A stretch of 64,000 bases of DNA, taken from NCBI GenBank assembly GCA_022842845.1, contig JALHOT010000001.1, positions 59,842 to 123,841 of the forward strand, given 5' to 3'. A program made the position numbers and the translations under genes. Origin of the DNA: Cyclobacteriaceae bacterium (GTDB lineage: Bacteria; Bacteroidota; Bacteroidia; Cytophagales; Cyclobacteriaceae). The notes under the pieces are model-generated. The model was not told where the DNA came from, made no database searches, and saw only the letters and a list, made by a program, of their open reading frames with translations. Position 1 is the stretch's first letter. Every line of letters begins with the position of its first letter. Positions 53,701 through 62,870 of this stretch are shown here, in pieces.

Positions 53701-54696
53701 TGTAGCAATAGCATCGCAGATGATGTTGCTGATCAACTGAGATTTTCCGGTACCAGGAGGCCCTTGCACAACAAGCGAGTTGCCTAATTTACTTTTGTGC
53801 AACGCAAACTCCTGCCACTCATCTATTGGCAAAGGAGTAAAGGTGTTTTCTTCTCTGACTAACCGGGCTTGATCCTGTTCATTCATTTTGTTGATGAACA
53901 AATTCTCAATCTGATCAAAATCACCTTTTTCGATGAGTGATGTATAGTCAGGTAACAATTGAGAGCCCGCCTGTGGAAAAATTCCCAGCACTGCTTCAGA
54001 GAAAAGCTTCAACGAACCTTGTTCATGAAGCTCATCGAAATCAGTCTTTTTAAAATCCTGAAATACTAACAACTCATCTATGAAAAGATTGGGGTTAAAA
54101 TTGAGCTCAATTTTTTCCTTCAGCAGTTGATAGAGCTGGGTCCTGAATACGGTACTGTCTTGATCCCAATCTTCAAAAGTATAATCCAGTAATTCTTCCT
54201 CCAGACCCACCTGATTAAAATAGGCATAGGCCAATAAAAATGATTTGTTAAAAGTTACGCCTACATCATCGCGCATGGACAAAATCCAATCAGCTCCCTC
54301 CTGTTTTATACTTACCGGAAAAAAAAGCAAAGGACAGCGCACCAAGGTACCATCATTGAATTTACCTCTTACAAAGGGCCAACCTACATGCAAATCATTT
54401 GATCCACGTTCTTCAAATAAAAAATGATCGAGCCGCTGTAAGCGTCTTAATCGATCGCTGATTACATTATTGGCTTCCATTCTACTATCGAGCAACTGGC
54501 CGAGGGGCACAGCTTTATTTGCGATAAGCGCTTCAATAATGAAAAAAGATTTTTTACCCTTCAAAAAGCCAAATGAATGAACATCCAGCAATTGTTCTGC
54601 ATGTAAGCGAGGCAAAAAAAGCGAACGATTACTACCACTCAAATTGGTAAGCCTTCTTAAAAAATGCCGAAGAACTGTTGAGGATTGGGTTGCCAA
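50719..54696 (-). CDS. Large SF1 helicase with C-terminal restriction-endonuclease-like domain
   Basis: A 1,325-residue protein. Walker A is VVQGPPGTGKSQ at residues 309-320; further SF1 motifs are DLVIFDEASQC, LIAGDSQQLQPSD, NVQGDERDIVIF and RLNVAITRAKEKIVL, as in Upf1-like helicases. The helicase core is split by an insert of about 600 residues. The last 130 residues (LSRKLHSAF...RALVLTDDDVYKQALSAKAA...LEKKGWPFTRIFSRNFW) resemble the REase_MTES_1575/Vsr-like fold. An N-terminal region of about 290 residues is unassigned. It stands alone among housekeeping genes. Confidence 0.8.
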   Translation of the reverse strand: MATQSSTVLRHFLRRLTNLSGSNRSLFLPRLHAEQLLDVHSFGFLKGKKSFFIIEALIANKAVPLGQLLDSRMEANNVISDRLRRLQRLDHFLFEERGSNDLHVGWPFVRGKFNDGTLVRCPLLFFPVSIKQEGADWILSMRDDVGVTFNKSFLLAYAYFNQVGLEEELLDYTFEDWDQDSTVFRTQLYQLLKEKIELNFNPNLFIDELLVFQDFKKTDFDELHEQGSLKLFSEAVLGIFPQAGSQLLPDYTSLIEKGDFDQIENLFINKMNEQDQARLVREENTFTPLPIDEWQEFALHKSKLGNSLVVQGPPGTGKSQLISNIICDAIATGKKVLLVCQKRVALDVVHDRLRQLGLNNFIGLVHDFRNDRKAIYQTIANQIEAIQDYKTQNRSIDSIQVERQFNLLSRNIESITEELEEYRTSLFKEEECGLSAKELYLTCDPQQKAINLKQEYAFFDFTVLPTFTNTVKRYVRYASRFEHETHPWFTRYSFAYLSFPDLREISSSIDSVLAFKERFYKESERLIGQSFSIETAESLLEEFGMLEEVRRLLISDQVYHYFVNMLSEREDETSLLWVDNLRLLCMNCFAGDGIETSLPADQLSKFQAVLKKRMDARKRSFIRLLQWEWFSEDKFWLKRVMVANGLQYNRRDLQRLEARLDNRLNLEHHLTALRDKPWLKNLPTTRDAKVLLHWFEDQKNAIRAKLLFNAVREVRSYVNPGRLSRYEFFQWLEHLQFLLNEIPPLRQQWEIRLSPTIIRTLLGDSSTAALLQSSLQNDFEDLVAFDALKHALSANEKVVIEKLWQSISSWEEAEFIKILQNSLRLEWLNHLETKYPVLRIVSTQRFDEMERELSESVKEKKKLVKDLLLVRARERVYEHIEYNRLNNPVTYRDLQHQVTKKKRIWPLRKVMAEFHHELFDLMPCWMASPESVSAIFPLEQIFDLVIFDEASQCFAERGVPALARGKQVLIAGDSQQLQPSDLYQTRWDWESELPDTEVASLLDLASRYLPSVNLQGHYRSKSTDLIEFSNRHFYKGRLKMLPDFQDTIKNEPAIQVVPVNGIWDQQCNVAEAYAVVQQVLHFMKHDPTKTLAVITFNAPQQELIYDKLEAAFIEAGQSWPEHLIVKNIENVQGDERDIVIFSITYAPDKKGHMHLQFGSLSQAGGENRLNVAITRAKEKIVLVSSIEPSMLQVEETKHEGPKLLKKYLEYASTVASRQQGIELDDFSKEHSRDWYLSRKLHSAFIGLSKLPFADMVITHLGHKRALVLTDDDVYKQALSAKAAHAYQPLLLEKKGWPFTRIFSRNFWLNKNKAQQSLQRLVNPEA

Positions 54697-54720
54697 GTGT
54701 CTGATGATTTAAACTATTTG

Positions 54721-56544
54721 TCAGGATTTTTTAATTGGCAATGCCATTTGATAGGCCTCTAAATACTTACCAATTAAATTTTGCCAATCAAAGTGAGCCG
54801 ACTTACCTTCCACAACATTACGCTGTTGTATCCTTTCACGCATACTCAACTGGGTAAAACGGTACAAGACATCGGTCAATTGCTTGGCTGACCAGTCAAA
54901 GGTTCGCTTGCCTCTTTCAATTACATACAATCCGTGCTTTTCATACTCTGGTGTTTCACGCACTACATAATCACCAAAACCAGATAGGTCACTTGTTACA
55001 GAAGGAATTCCGCTTGCCATACATTCTAATGGTGTATAGCCCCAGGGCTCATAAAAGCTAGGGAAAATTCCTAAATGGCATCCTCGCACAAACTGACTAT
55101 AGTCCATACCAAAGAGCGGGCTATTGGTTGTTATGAAATCTGGATGATAAACGATTTTTACCGGATCGGTCGGATGATTAAGTAAATTTTTATTCTTTAA
55201 GTACTGTACGATTTCATCGCTATTTTCCTGCACGAGCTGATGCGTAACCACATGAGGATTTTTTTTAGTCTTCCAAGCCTGCAAAGCCCTTCGGTAACGT
55301 AATTTCCAATACTCATCAACAAAAGCATTTAAATCTGGTAACTGGTTTTCTCGTTGCAGACTGCTCTCAAAAAAAAGTCTTTTCCCAACCTGTTGTTGAA
55401 TGGCTTCAGTAGTTTGTTGAATCTCTTGCAACATCGCTTTGGCATGAAGCACCTCAGGTTTCACCGATGTAAAATCGCGCTTGGTAACAAAGAACATGAC
55501 AACCGTAATATCTGATTGCTCTTCTTTGAGCTTGGCATTGAGCCGGTAGAGTGCTTCCAGGGTAAGGTCAAAACCTTTGTTTTTATACTCGTAGCGACCT
55601 GAAGTAAAGAAGTATAAGGTTTTACTCAAATCAAATGAATAAGATTGAAAGAAATGGGACATGACAAAGCGATGGATTTGCTCCTTATTTTGAACATGCA
55701 AATTTTGAAACTCGTGCAAGGCTTCAAAGCGCTCTATATTCAAACCATTTGGCAAAATTACATCAGGTACTCGCTTGAGTAAATGTTTACACTCGCGCGC
55801 AGTAACCTCACTCACAGTAGTAAAAACATCACAATGTTGTGCACATTCAAATTCAATTTTTGCTTCCACTTCCACACCAAATTTCTTTGCCTCATCTTCC
55901 CATTTGAAAAAAGGTAAATGAGCGTAGAACTGAGGCGAATTGATAGCCAGGTGCCTGCCTAACTGCGTGGCGTGAGTGGTAAATACTGTTTTGATAGGCA
56001 ACTTATCTCGCTTAATATCCAAAATGGGTAGTCCAGCCATCCACTCATGAAAATGAGCGATGATTGGCATTTTATCCTTTTTGAGTTTCAGTACCTCATC
56101 GAAAAAGAGTCTGGTAAGGTATCCGAATGCAACTATCTGATTAATCAACTTTACGTCACCCGGTGTACTTACGCCATGATTTTTCCAAAGTAAATATTTT
56201 ACAACATTCAAGGCCTTGTCTTCAATCGCATTGGGATTGAGCAATACCACCCTTGGCTTACCGGTAACTAGCCAGGTTCCATAAAACACATCATAGCCCC
56301 TCTTTCGAAGACTTGCCGCTGCTTGTGCATATAAATCAACATCATCCGGTAAAGCTTCCACTTCCGTTAGAATAGCCTTGTTCACAAAGGGACCAACCAG
56401 ACAATAATCTAATTGACTAATACGGGTAACTGTGGAGGTTTTAGAACGGATAACGGTGTAAATTCCTCCCACCTGATTACAGACTTCCCAGGCAACCTCA
56501 AGAAGATGGGCGCCAAGATTAACACTTTTTGCAGCTTTTGGCAT
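54721..56544 (-). CDS. Glycogen synthase, GT3 (eukaryote-like) type
   Basis: I chose ATG 56544 (607 residues, MPKAAKSVNLGAHLLEVAWEV); the longer frame to 56730 overlaps the divergent clpB and has no conserved residues. EVAWEVCNQVGGIYTVIRSK, the TTHATQLGRHLA block and PSFYEPWGYTPLECMASGIPSVTSDLSGFG are those of GT3 (GYS) enzymes, which are otherwise typical of eukaryotes and occur in some Bacteroidota. It elongates alpha-1,4-glucan from a nucleotide-sugar. Branching enzyme is not nearby. Confidence 0.9.
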   Translation of the reverse strand: MPKAAKSVNLGAHLLEVAWEVCNQVGGIYTVIRSKTSTVTRISQLDYCLVGPFVNKAILTEVEALPDDVDLYAQAAASLRKRGYDVFYGTWLVTGKPRVVLLNPNAIEDKALNVVKYLLWKNHGVSTPGDVKLINQIVAFGYLTRLFFDEVLKLKKDKMPIIAHFHEWMAGLPILDIKRDKLPIKTVFTTHATQLGRHLAINSPQFYAHLPFFKWEDEAKKFGVEVEAKIEFECAQHCDVFTTVSEVTARECKHLLKRVPDVILPNGLNIERFEALHEFQNLHVQNKEQIHRFVMSHFFQSYSFDLSKTLYFFTSGRYEYKNKGFDLTLEALYRLNAKLKEEQSDITVVMFFVTKRDFTSVKPEVLHAKAMLQEIQQTTEAIQQQVGKRLFFESSLQRENQLPDLNAFVDEYWKLRYRRALQAWKTKKNPHVVTHQLVQENSDEIVQYLKNKNLLNHPTDPVKIVYHPDFITTNSPLFGMDYSQFVRGCHLGIFPSFYEPWGYTPLECMASGIPSVTSDLSGFGDYVVRETPEYEKHGLYVIERGKRTFDWSAKQLTDVLYRFTQLSMRERIQQRNVVEGKSAHFDWQNLIGKYLEAYQMALPIKKS

Positions 56545-56668
56545 ACTAACGGTCAGTTTGTCAACATCTTGATGGCTTAAATTAGAAATTATACGCCATT
56601 CTTTCAGTTTATTAAAGCATAAAATAGATGGATTATATTTTGATGCTAGGTGATGAGAGCACAAACAT

Positions 56669-59278
56669 ATGAACTTCGAGAAATTCACCATAAAAGCGCA
56701 GGAGGTTCTGCAAAAATCTGCAGAGATCACCCAAGCAAATCAGCAACAAGCTATAGAGCCTGGTCATGTACTCAAGGCCTTAATTGAGACAGACGAAAAT
56801 GTTGCGTCATTTTTGTTTAAGAAACTCAACATCAATACCAACATGATTACCACTAAACTCGAGGATCTGGTTAATTCCTATCCTAAAGTGAGTGGATCAC
56901 AAGCTTATTTATCTAATGCATCCAATGCTCTGCTCCAGCAGTCAGAAAAAGAACTAAAAGAATTCAATGATGAGTTCATTGCCATTGAGCATTTACTGTT
57001 GGCCTTCCTTTCAACAAAAGACAAAGCCTCTCAGCTTTTGAAAGATGTTGGATTAGAAAAACAAACTCTTATCAAAGCCATCAAAGAACTGCGAGGCAAT
57101 GCAAGGGTTACCGATCAAAATGCAGAGGCTAAGTATAAATCTTTAGAGCGTTATTCAAAAAATTTAAATGAGCTAGCCAAAAATGGCAAGATAGATCCTG
57201 TGATTGGCCGCGATGAAGAGATACGCAGGGTATTGCAAATACTCTCGCGTAGAACCAAAAACAATCCTATTCTTCTGGGAGAACCCGGTGTAGGTAAAAC
57301 AGCCATCGTAGAAGGGCTGGCGCAACGGATCGTCAATGGGGACGTCCCTGAAAATTTAAAAGATAAAACCCTTGTGTCATTGGACATGGGTTTACTTGTA
57401 GCAGGCGCTAAATATAAAGGCGAATTCGAAGAAAGATTGAAAGCAGTTATCAAAGAAGTGACTGATGCCAATGGACAGATTGTTTTGTTTATAGACGAAA
57501 TCCATACCCTCATTGGAGCAGGAGGCGGAGAAGGTGCCATGGATGCTGCGAACTTACTGAAACCTGCCCTTGCACGTGGCGAGTTGCATGCCATCGGGGC
57601 CACTACCCTTAAAGAATATCAAAAGTATATAGAAAAAGATAAAGCCCTTGAAAGACGTTTTCAAGCAGTAATGGTAGATGAACCTTCTGTTGAAGATTCT
57701 ATTTCTATACTTAGGGGTATAAAAGATAAATATGAACTACATCATGGCGTTCGCATTAAAGACGATGCCGTGATTGCAGCCGTAGAGCTTTCAAGCCGTT
57801 ACATCAGCGATCGTTTCTTGCCCGACAAGGCTATTGATTTAATGGATGAGGCGGCCTCTAAACTAAGGATTGAGATGGATTCTTTGCCAGAAGAACTGGA
57901 CGAATTGAATCGCAAAATCATGCAACTTGAAATTGAGCGCGAAGCCATTCGCAGAGAAAAAGACAAGGAGAAGGAAAAAATATTAAGTAAAGAAATTGCC
58001 GACATCAGCGAACAACGCGATATGCTAAAAGCCCAATGGGATAGTGAGAAGGAAATCGTCCATGGCATTCAACGCGAAAAAGAGGCCATCGATAAACTGA
58101 AGTTTGAAGCTGAACAAGCCGAAAAAATGGGCGACTATGGTAAAGTTGCAGAAATCCGTTATGGCAAAATAGTAGAGGCTGAAAAAAGGTTAAATGAATA
58201 TCAGCTACATGTAAAATCTCTCAACGGGCAATCGCTGGTAAAGGAAGAAGTAGACAGTGAAGACATTACTGAAGTCGTGGCCAAATGGACTGGCATACCA
58301 CTTTCTAAAATGATGCAAAGTGAAAGGGAAAAACTTCTATTACTCGAAGAAGAATTAAGCAAAAGAGTGGCCGGACAAAAAGAAGCTATTCAGGCATTAT
58401 CAGATGCTGTTCGCAGAAGTCGTGCAGGTCTCCAAGATCCAAAACGCCCGATCGGCTCCTTCATTTTTATGGGAACCACCGGAGTGGGTAAGACAGAACT
58501 ATCAAAAGCCCTGGCCGACTACCTCTTCAACGATGAGAATGCCATGGTAAGAATTGATATGAGCGAGTATCAGGAGCGCCATAGTGTAAGCAGGTTGATT
58601 GGTGCCCCTCCCGGTTATGTAGGCTACGATGAAGGAGGGCAATTAACAGAAGCTGTGCGCAGAAAACCCTATGCAGTGGTTCTACTTGATGAAATTGAAA
58701 AAGCGCATCCGGATGTATTCAACATACTATTGCAGGTATTAGATGATGGCCGTCTGACAGACAACAAAGGCAGGGTGGCTAATTTCAAGAACACCATCAT
58801 CATCATGACCACTAACATTGGTTCTCATATTATTCAAGAAAACTTTGAGAAGCTGACTGAGGCGAATTACTTCGACATTGTTGAAAGCACCAAAGAAGAA
58901 GTAGTTGCCTTGTTAAGAAAATCTGTAAGACCAGAATTTGTTAACCGAATAGATGAGATCATCATGTTCCAACCGCTATCAAAAAAGGATATCAGAAAGG
59001 TTGTTGATATTCAATCCGATCTAATTATAAAAAGATTAGAGGAGAATAGTGTCAAACTTGAAATATCCCCCGAAGCCAGGGAGCGCTTAGCTGTACTGGG
59101 CTTCGACCCACAATTTGGTGCCAGACCCCTCAAGCGAGTTTTTCAACGTGAAATTCTCAATGAACTATCAAAACAGTTGCTGGCTGGAAAAGTAAAGAAA
59201 GATGAGGTGATTTTTGTTGATCTTAAAAATCACAACGAATTTACTTTTGAGAATATCAGTGCAGCAGCATTGGTTTAG
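56669..59278 (+). CDS. clpB: ATP-dependent chaperone ClpB
   Basis: An 869-residue Hsp100 disaggregase. N-terminal Clp_N repeats (residues 1-145) precede the first AAA+ domain (Walker [16 protein letters not shown] at about 206), the ClpB middle coiled coil at about residues 400-530 and the second AAA+ domain ([14 protein letters not shown] at about 605). The presence of the long middle domain separates ClpB from ClpA/ClpC. It cooperates with DnaK to recover aggregated proteins. A terminator follows. It is divergent from glycogen synthase over 124 bp. Confidence 0.97.
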   Translation: MNFEKFTIKAQEVLQKSAEITQANQQQAIEPGHVLKALIETDENVASFLFKKLNINTNMITTKLEDLVNSYPKVSGSQAYLSNASNALLQQSEKELKEFNDEFIAIEHLLLAFLSTKDKASQLLKDVGLEKQTLIKAIKELRGNARVTDQNAEAKYKSLERYSKNLNELAKNGKIDPVIGRDEEIRRVLQILSRRTKNNPILLGEPGVGKTAIVEGLAQRIVNGDVPENLKDKTLVSLDMGLLVAGAKYKGEFEERLKAVIKEVTDANGQIVLFIDEIHTLIGAGGGEGAMDAANLLKPALARGELHAIGATTLKEYQKYIEKDKALERRFQAVMVDEPSVEDSISILRGIKDKYELHHGVRIKDDAVIAAVELSSRYISDRFLPDKAIDLMDEAASKLRIEMDSLPEELDELNRKIMQLEIEREAIRREKDKEKEKILSKEIADISEQRDMLKAQWDSEKEIVHGIQREKEAIDKLKFEAEQAEKMGDYGKVAEIRYGKIVEAEKRLNEYQLHVKSLNGQSLVKEEVDSEDITEVVAKWTGIPLSKMMQSEREKLLLLEEELSKRVAGQKEAIQALSDAVRRSRAGLQDPKRPIGSFIFMGTTGVGKTELSKALADYLFNDENAMVRIDMSEYQERHSVSRLIGAPPGYVGYDEGGQLTEAVRRKPYAVVLLDEIEKAHPDVFNILLQVLDDGRLTDNKGRVANFKNTIIIMTTNIGSHIIQENFEKLTEANYFDIVESTKEEVVALLRKSVRPEFVNRIDEIIMFQPLSKKDIRKVVDIQSDLIIKRLEENSVKLEISPEARERLAVLGFDPQFGARPLKRVFQREILNELSKQLLAGKVKKDEVIFVDLKNHNEFTFENISAAALV

Positions 59279-59281
59279 ACA

Positions 59282-59314
59282 AATGCTTGGGCTCTATGCC
59301 TGGGCATTATTTTT
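59282..59314 (+). terminator. Terminator after clpB
   Basis: An 11-bp stem with several G-U pairs (AATGCTTGGGC against GCCTGGGCATT) and a 5-nt loop is followed by ATTTTT, 3 bp after the clpB stop region. It overlaps the end of the convergent esterase gene. Confidence 0.6.
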
Positions 59315-60089
59315 CATTCAAAAACAACCAGGAAAGTAAATCAGGTTCAGCAAAGGCACGATCCCAGCTGTTGTGATTTGTTTCAGGATATTCTGTATAA
59401 CGCAATGACTTATTGAACTTTCTAATTCTGGCAACCATATCCCTTGAATATTGTACAGAAACCACACCATCCTCCTCTCCGTGAAAAATCCACATAGGGA
59501 TTCGAGCTGCTCGTTTACTAAACAACTGGGCATCTCCTCCTCCACACATGGGTAGTGCAGCCGCGAACAGATCAGGCTCTCGGTGTATAATTTCAAATGT
59601 TCCCATGCCTCCCATGCTCAGTCCGACCACATAAATACGATTCTCATCAATGTTTTTTTCTTCTTTCAGTTGTTTCACAAGGCTTATAACCAAGCTAAGT
59701 GACTTCGTAATCTTTTGCCTATAATCAAAAGTTAAGTTCAACGGCATTGATGATCGATCGATTTTAACCGATGCCCAATAATCTTCTTCAGGACATTGGG
59801 GGAACACAACATATGCCGGGAACTTTTCTCTATTTAACTCATTTAAAAAAAGGGAAGCACCATGCGTAAGCTGCTTCACATTGTCTTTGCCCCGTTCTCC
59901 AGCACCGTGCAGAAATAGAACCAGGGGAATTTTCTTGCTGTCTCCAGTATGAGCAGGAGCAAGCATACGATACAATAAAGTATCGGCATTTTCGTTTATA
60001 AAGCTGAACGCTTCAAATCCTTGAGCTGAATTAGAAAAGTTGATCATATGCTGAAGCAGAAGTGTCAGTACGAACGGTATTTTTTTCAT
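59307..60089 (-). CDS. Exported esterase/phospholipase-like alpha/beta hydrolase
   Basis: A 260-residue protein with a signal-like N-terminus (residues 1-23). The oxyanion-hole segment LFLHGAGERGKD, nucleophile elbow GLSMGGMG and a late His in ETNHNSW fit the alpha/beta hydrolase (phospholipase/carboxylesterase, PHB-depolymerase-like) family. The substrate is unknown. The stop lies within the clpB terminator region, so the genes converge. Confidence 0.82.
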   Translation of the reverse strand: MKKIPFVLTLLLQHMINFSNSAQGFEAFSFINENADTLLYRMLAPAHTGDSKKIPLVLFLHGAGERGKDNVKQLTHGASLFLNELNREKFPAYVVFPQCPEEDYWASVKIDRSSMPLNLTFDYRQKITKSLSLVISLVKQLKEEKNIDENRIYVVGLSMGGMGTFEIIHREPDLFAAALPMCGGGDAQLFSKRAARIPMWIFHGEEDGVVSVQYSRDMVARIRKFNKSLRYTEYPETNHNSWDRAFAEPDLLSWLFLNEK

Positions 60090-60179
60090 GTCAAGGGGCT
60101 ATGAAAGCCGTTGAAATTTTAAATAAAATTTCGCTAGTAAAAATAAAAAAAAGCAAAAAGATTCAGAACCATGCATAGG

Positions 60180-60290
60180 TTCTTGCTGTTATAAAATCGG
60201 TTTAAGGATTGGTGATTCTCTCTTCACAGAGAGATGTGTTGGTAAGGAGGGTTTGGTTGGATGCCCCGGGGTGGTTCCCCGGGGTTTTTT
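60180..60290 (+). ncRNA. Candidate small RNA ending in an orphan intrinsic terminator
   Basis: CCCCGGGG (60264-60271) pairs with CCCCGGGG (60277-60284) around TGGTT and is followed by six T on the plus strand. No plus-strand gene precedes it; an upstream 6-bp hairpin (TCTCTC/GAGAGA, 60217-60234) lies in the same strand. This suggests a short transcript from the 199-bp intergenic space. Alternatively it is only a hairpin terminating the minus-strand sensor gene whose stop is at 60289. Confidence 0.35.
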
Positions 60291-61863
60291 ATTTTAAACT
60301 ATCACGGTCTAATTGCCTTCCTTCGTTTAAAATATCTGTTATTCTATGGACCACTTTGTCCAACTCTTTTGTTGAAGTATCTAACAACTCTAAATAACCC
60401 AGCAGTTCAGCAGAATCATTACTTATACGCATAAGCTCAACCAAGCCCAAAATTCTGCTTAAGGGTCCACGCAAGAGGTGAGCATTGACAAAGGCATACT
60501 CTGTCAATTTAACATTCTGCTCATTCAGTTTTGCAGTACGTTCCTGAACACGTGTTTCCAACGACTCATTAATAGTTTTAATCTCTGAGGCATATCTGGT
60601 CAGTTGCTCATTTTGCCTAAGAATCTGTTCACGCTGATGAATAATTTCTCTTTCTGCCTGTTTGCGTTGAACTGAATTCATGGCCATCGAAATTAAATCG
60701 GCTACTGACTTCACAAAAATAACATCCTGCTGGTCCCACATGCGCATTTCGCCCTGATGTTCACAACAAATAACACCCCGAAACTGGCCACTCTCGATAT
60801 AAGGAACATCCAACATGGAAACGATATTCAATGGCTTGAGGTATGACTCTGTAAACTGACTGGTGGCGGGATGAACCGTTGCATCTTCTGCTACTATAAT
60901 CTTTTCATTTAATATTGCCTCAAAGTAGTGAGGAAAGTCTTTACCAGACAGACGGACTCCCGTATCCATGGCAACAGTGCCCTTATCGAAAAGTGCTTCG
61001 CATTCAATACAATTTTCATTGGCTAAGTAATACCAAATACTAACCCTGGAGGTATGCAAAGCCTCTGCAGTGACAGAAAGTATATCCTGATAGGCCAGGG
61101 GTTTATCTCCCTCGAGGATACCACGGCACATGGCCAGGTTAATCAATGTATTTAAATAATACTCTGTCTTCTTGCGTTGTTTATCAATAATTTGGTTTTG
61201 CTCGGCCAGTGCTTCTTGTGTAGCCGATAGCTCCTCCATACTTTGTCTAAGCTCTTCCTCTGCTGCCCGCAACTCCTCATTTTGCATTTCTGATTGGGCA
61301 AGCGACTGAAACTGAAGAACCTTGAACGAATGAGAGATGAGAGAGATCAATAAAATAAAACCTATAATCAAAGATGCCTGGTAGAACGCAGGATTTGTCG
61401 TTTGAAATGTCCACTCACTTACGGGTACCGGCCAATAGAAAAATGCAATAATGGTATAGATACAAATAGCCGTCCAAACGCGTTGCCAGGTTCTGCTCAA
61501 CAGTAATAATGATAGCAAAGGCATAAAACCCAACCAAGGCAGCATAGCAAAAAATGCCGAACCAGAGAAATAAATCAATAATACAGTTAGTGCATAAGCA
61601 ATGGCTACAAAACTGTGCGCGATTACTTTCCAGGTGTTGTGATGAAGGCAGAATAGTAAAACACTGAGTAAAATAAGGCTTGCAGTCATAATAAAACGAG
61701 CCGCCAGGAAGCCTGTAATAAAAGTGATGCCTACATAAAGAAAAGAAAATACAATAGAGAAAAGTATAGCAATAGATAGTAAGCGCGCCCTTCGGTAACT
61801 TTCCGCAGAAAGCCCTCCGATACGATTAGCCAAAAAAGACTTAAATATCTCGCTAGGTTGCAT
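60289..61863 (-). CDS. Membrane GAF sensor with DHp-like segment but no kinase domain
   Basis: A 524-residue protein. Six predicted helices occupy about residues 25-185. A coiled coil (about 190-235), a GAF domain (about 245-390, ILSVTAEALHTSRVSIWYYLANE...) and a second coiled coil follow. The end contains a dimerisation/phosphoacceptor-like helix with His (NAHLLRGPLSRILGLVELM, about residue 455). The protein stops about 60 residues later with no HATPase domain, so it cannot autophosphorylate. It may work as a phosphotransfer or signalling partner of a separate kinase. The downstream bases show no continuing kinase frame. Confidence 0.72.
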   Translation of the reverse strand: MQPSEIFKSFLANRIGGLSAESYRRARLLSIAILFSIVFSFLYVGITFITGFLAARFIMTASLILLSVLLFCLHHNTWKVIAHSFVAIAYALTVLLIYFSGSAFFAMLPWLGFMPLLSLLLLSRTWQRVWTAICIYTIIAFFYWPVPVSEWTFQTTNPAFYQASLIIGFILLISLISHSFKVLQFQSLAQSEMQNEELRAAEEELRQSMEELSATQEALAEQNQIIDKQRKKTEYYLNTLINLAMCRGILEGDKPLAYQDILSVTAEALHTSRVSIWYYLANENCIECEALFDKGTVAMDTGVRLSGKDFPHYFEAILNEKIIVAEDATVHPATSQFTESYLKPLNIVSMLDVPYIESGQFRGVICCEHQGEMRMWDQQDVIFVKSVADLISMAMNSVQRKQAEREIIHQREQILRQNEQLTRYASEIKTINESLETRVQERTAKLNEQNVKLTEYAFVNAHLLRGPLSRILGLVELMRISNDSAELLGYLELLDTSTKELDKVVHRITDILNEGRQLDRDSLK

Positions 61864-61910
61864 GAACCAAATAACAGTTAATAAATTTAACCTAAAATCA
61901 ATGAGATATC

Positions 61911-62507
61911 ATGGCTCCCCAGCATAATCTTCTACTTATCTTCTACAGAAACCCTGAATTAGGCAAGGTAAAGACAAGATTAGCCGCCACAGTAGGGCAA
62001 GCCAAGGCCTTAGACATCTATTTGAAACTAGCCGCCCATACCCAAAATATAGCCCTCCAAACGAATGCCAACAGGGTAGTTTTTTACTCTCATCAAATTG
62101 AAGAAAACGATTTTTGGCCTGATCAATACTTCAAAAAAGAAGTTCAGCACGGCCAAGATCTGGGCGATCGTATGAATCATGCCTTCGAAAAAGCCTTTGC
62201 TTTAGGTTATGGTAAGATCTGCATTATTGGTACAGACTGCCTTGAACTGAGTAAAGAGGTGATAGAAAGTGCTTTTATCGGACTTACTCACCACGATATC
62301 GTATTAGGACCAGCCAAGGATGGTGGCTACTACTTACTGGGAATGAACAAGCCAAATTCAATGCTGTTTGAAAACAAGCGCTGGAGCACCCATACTGTAA
62401 CACACGACACCCTGCTCGATACACTCAAGTTGAAACGATCGGTGAAACTCTTGCCCCTGCTAAGTGATGTAGATGTTGAAGAAGACCTAAGGGCTGCGCT
62501 ACTATAA
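61911..62507 (+). CDS. DUF2064 (TIGR04282) glycosyltransferase-like protein
   Basis: A 198-residue GT-A-like fold protein. YRNPELGKVKTRLAATVGQ at the start, IIGTDCLELSKE in the middle and LGPAKDGGYYLLGM, followed by the F-x-x-x-x-WST block, are the family pattern. The family resembles nucleotidylyltransferases such as CofC. Its actual function is not settled. It is convergent with folB, the two stops overlapping by 6 bp. Confidence 0.85.
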   Translation: MAPQHNLLLIFYRNPELGKVKTRLAATVGQAKALDIYLKLAAHTQNIALQTNANRVVFYSHQIEENDFWPDQYFKKEVQHGQDLGDRMNHAFEKAFALGYGKICIIGTDCLELSKEVIESAFIGLTHHDIVLGPAKDGGYYLLGMNKPNSMLFENKRWSTHTVTHDTLLDTLKLKRSVKLLPLLSDVDVEEDLRAALL

Positions 62508-62870
62508 ATTAGGTCGCTTGCGCGAAACACTTACCACGGCCCGCTTACACTTACCTCCGATGGGTGGGTTTTGTTTTGCAATTTTAATCTCGATGCTTTC
62601 AACAGAAGGCAATTGATTAAAGACTTCCTGCATGATTTTATCAGCTACGTACTCAAGCAGTTTTGAAGGCTTTTCCATCTCAGCTTTAACAACCTGAAAT
62701 AGCGTTTCGTAATTGACAGTACCCTCTAAGTCATCAAGCGAAGCACCCCTGGAAAAGTCTGCTTCCACAGCGATATCTACTGTGAAATAGTTTCCAGATT
62801 CACGCTCGTGTGGGTAAACGCCATGGAAGGCATGGAATTCCAAACCCTCCAGTGCTATTTTTCCTTTCAT
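62502..62870 (-). CDS. folB: Dihydroneopterin aldolase
   Basis: A 122-residue FolB/FolX-type enzyme of the T-fold, with ALEGLEFHAFHGVYPHERESGNYFTVD at the start and a late VESIEIKIAKQNPPIGGKCKRAVVSVSR. It makes 6-hydroxymethyl-dihydropterin for folate synthesis. Its stop overlaps the DUF2064 stop; its start overlaps the DivIVA-like gene's stop by 4 bp, so it is the second gene of that operon. Confidence 0.92.
   Translation of the reverse strand: MKGKIALEGLEFHAFHGVYPHERESGNYFTVDIAVEADFSRGASLDDLEGTVNYETLFQVVKAEMEKPSKLLEYVADKIMQEVFNQLPSVESIEIKIAKQNPPIGGKCKRAVVSVSRKRPNL

Noticed and set aside
54721-56730. 669-codon version of glycogen synthase
   Set aside because: The extension overlaps the divergent clpB start and has no conserved residues; MPKAAK at 56544 gives the usual GT3 start.
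57151-57603. 150-codon minus-strand frame inside clpB
   Set aside because: It is antisense to the highly conserved AAA+ domain of clpB and has no motif of its own.
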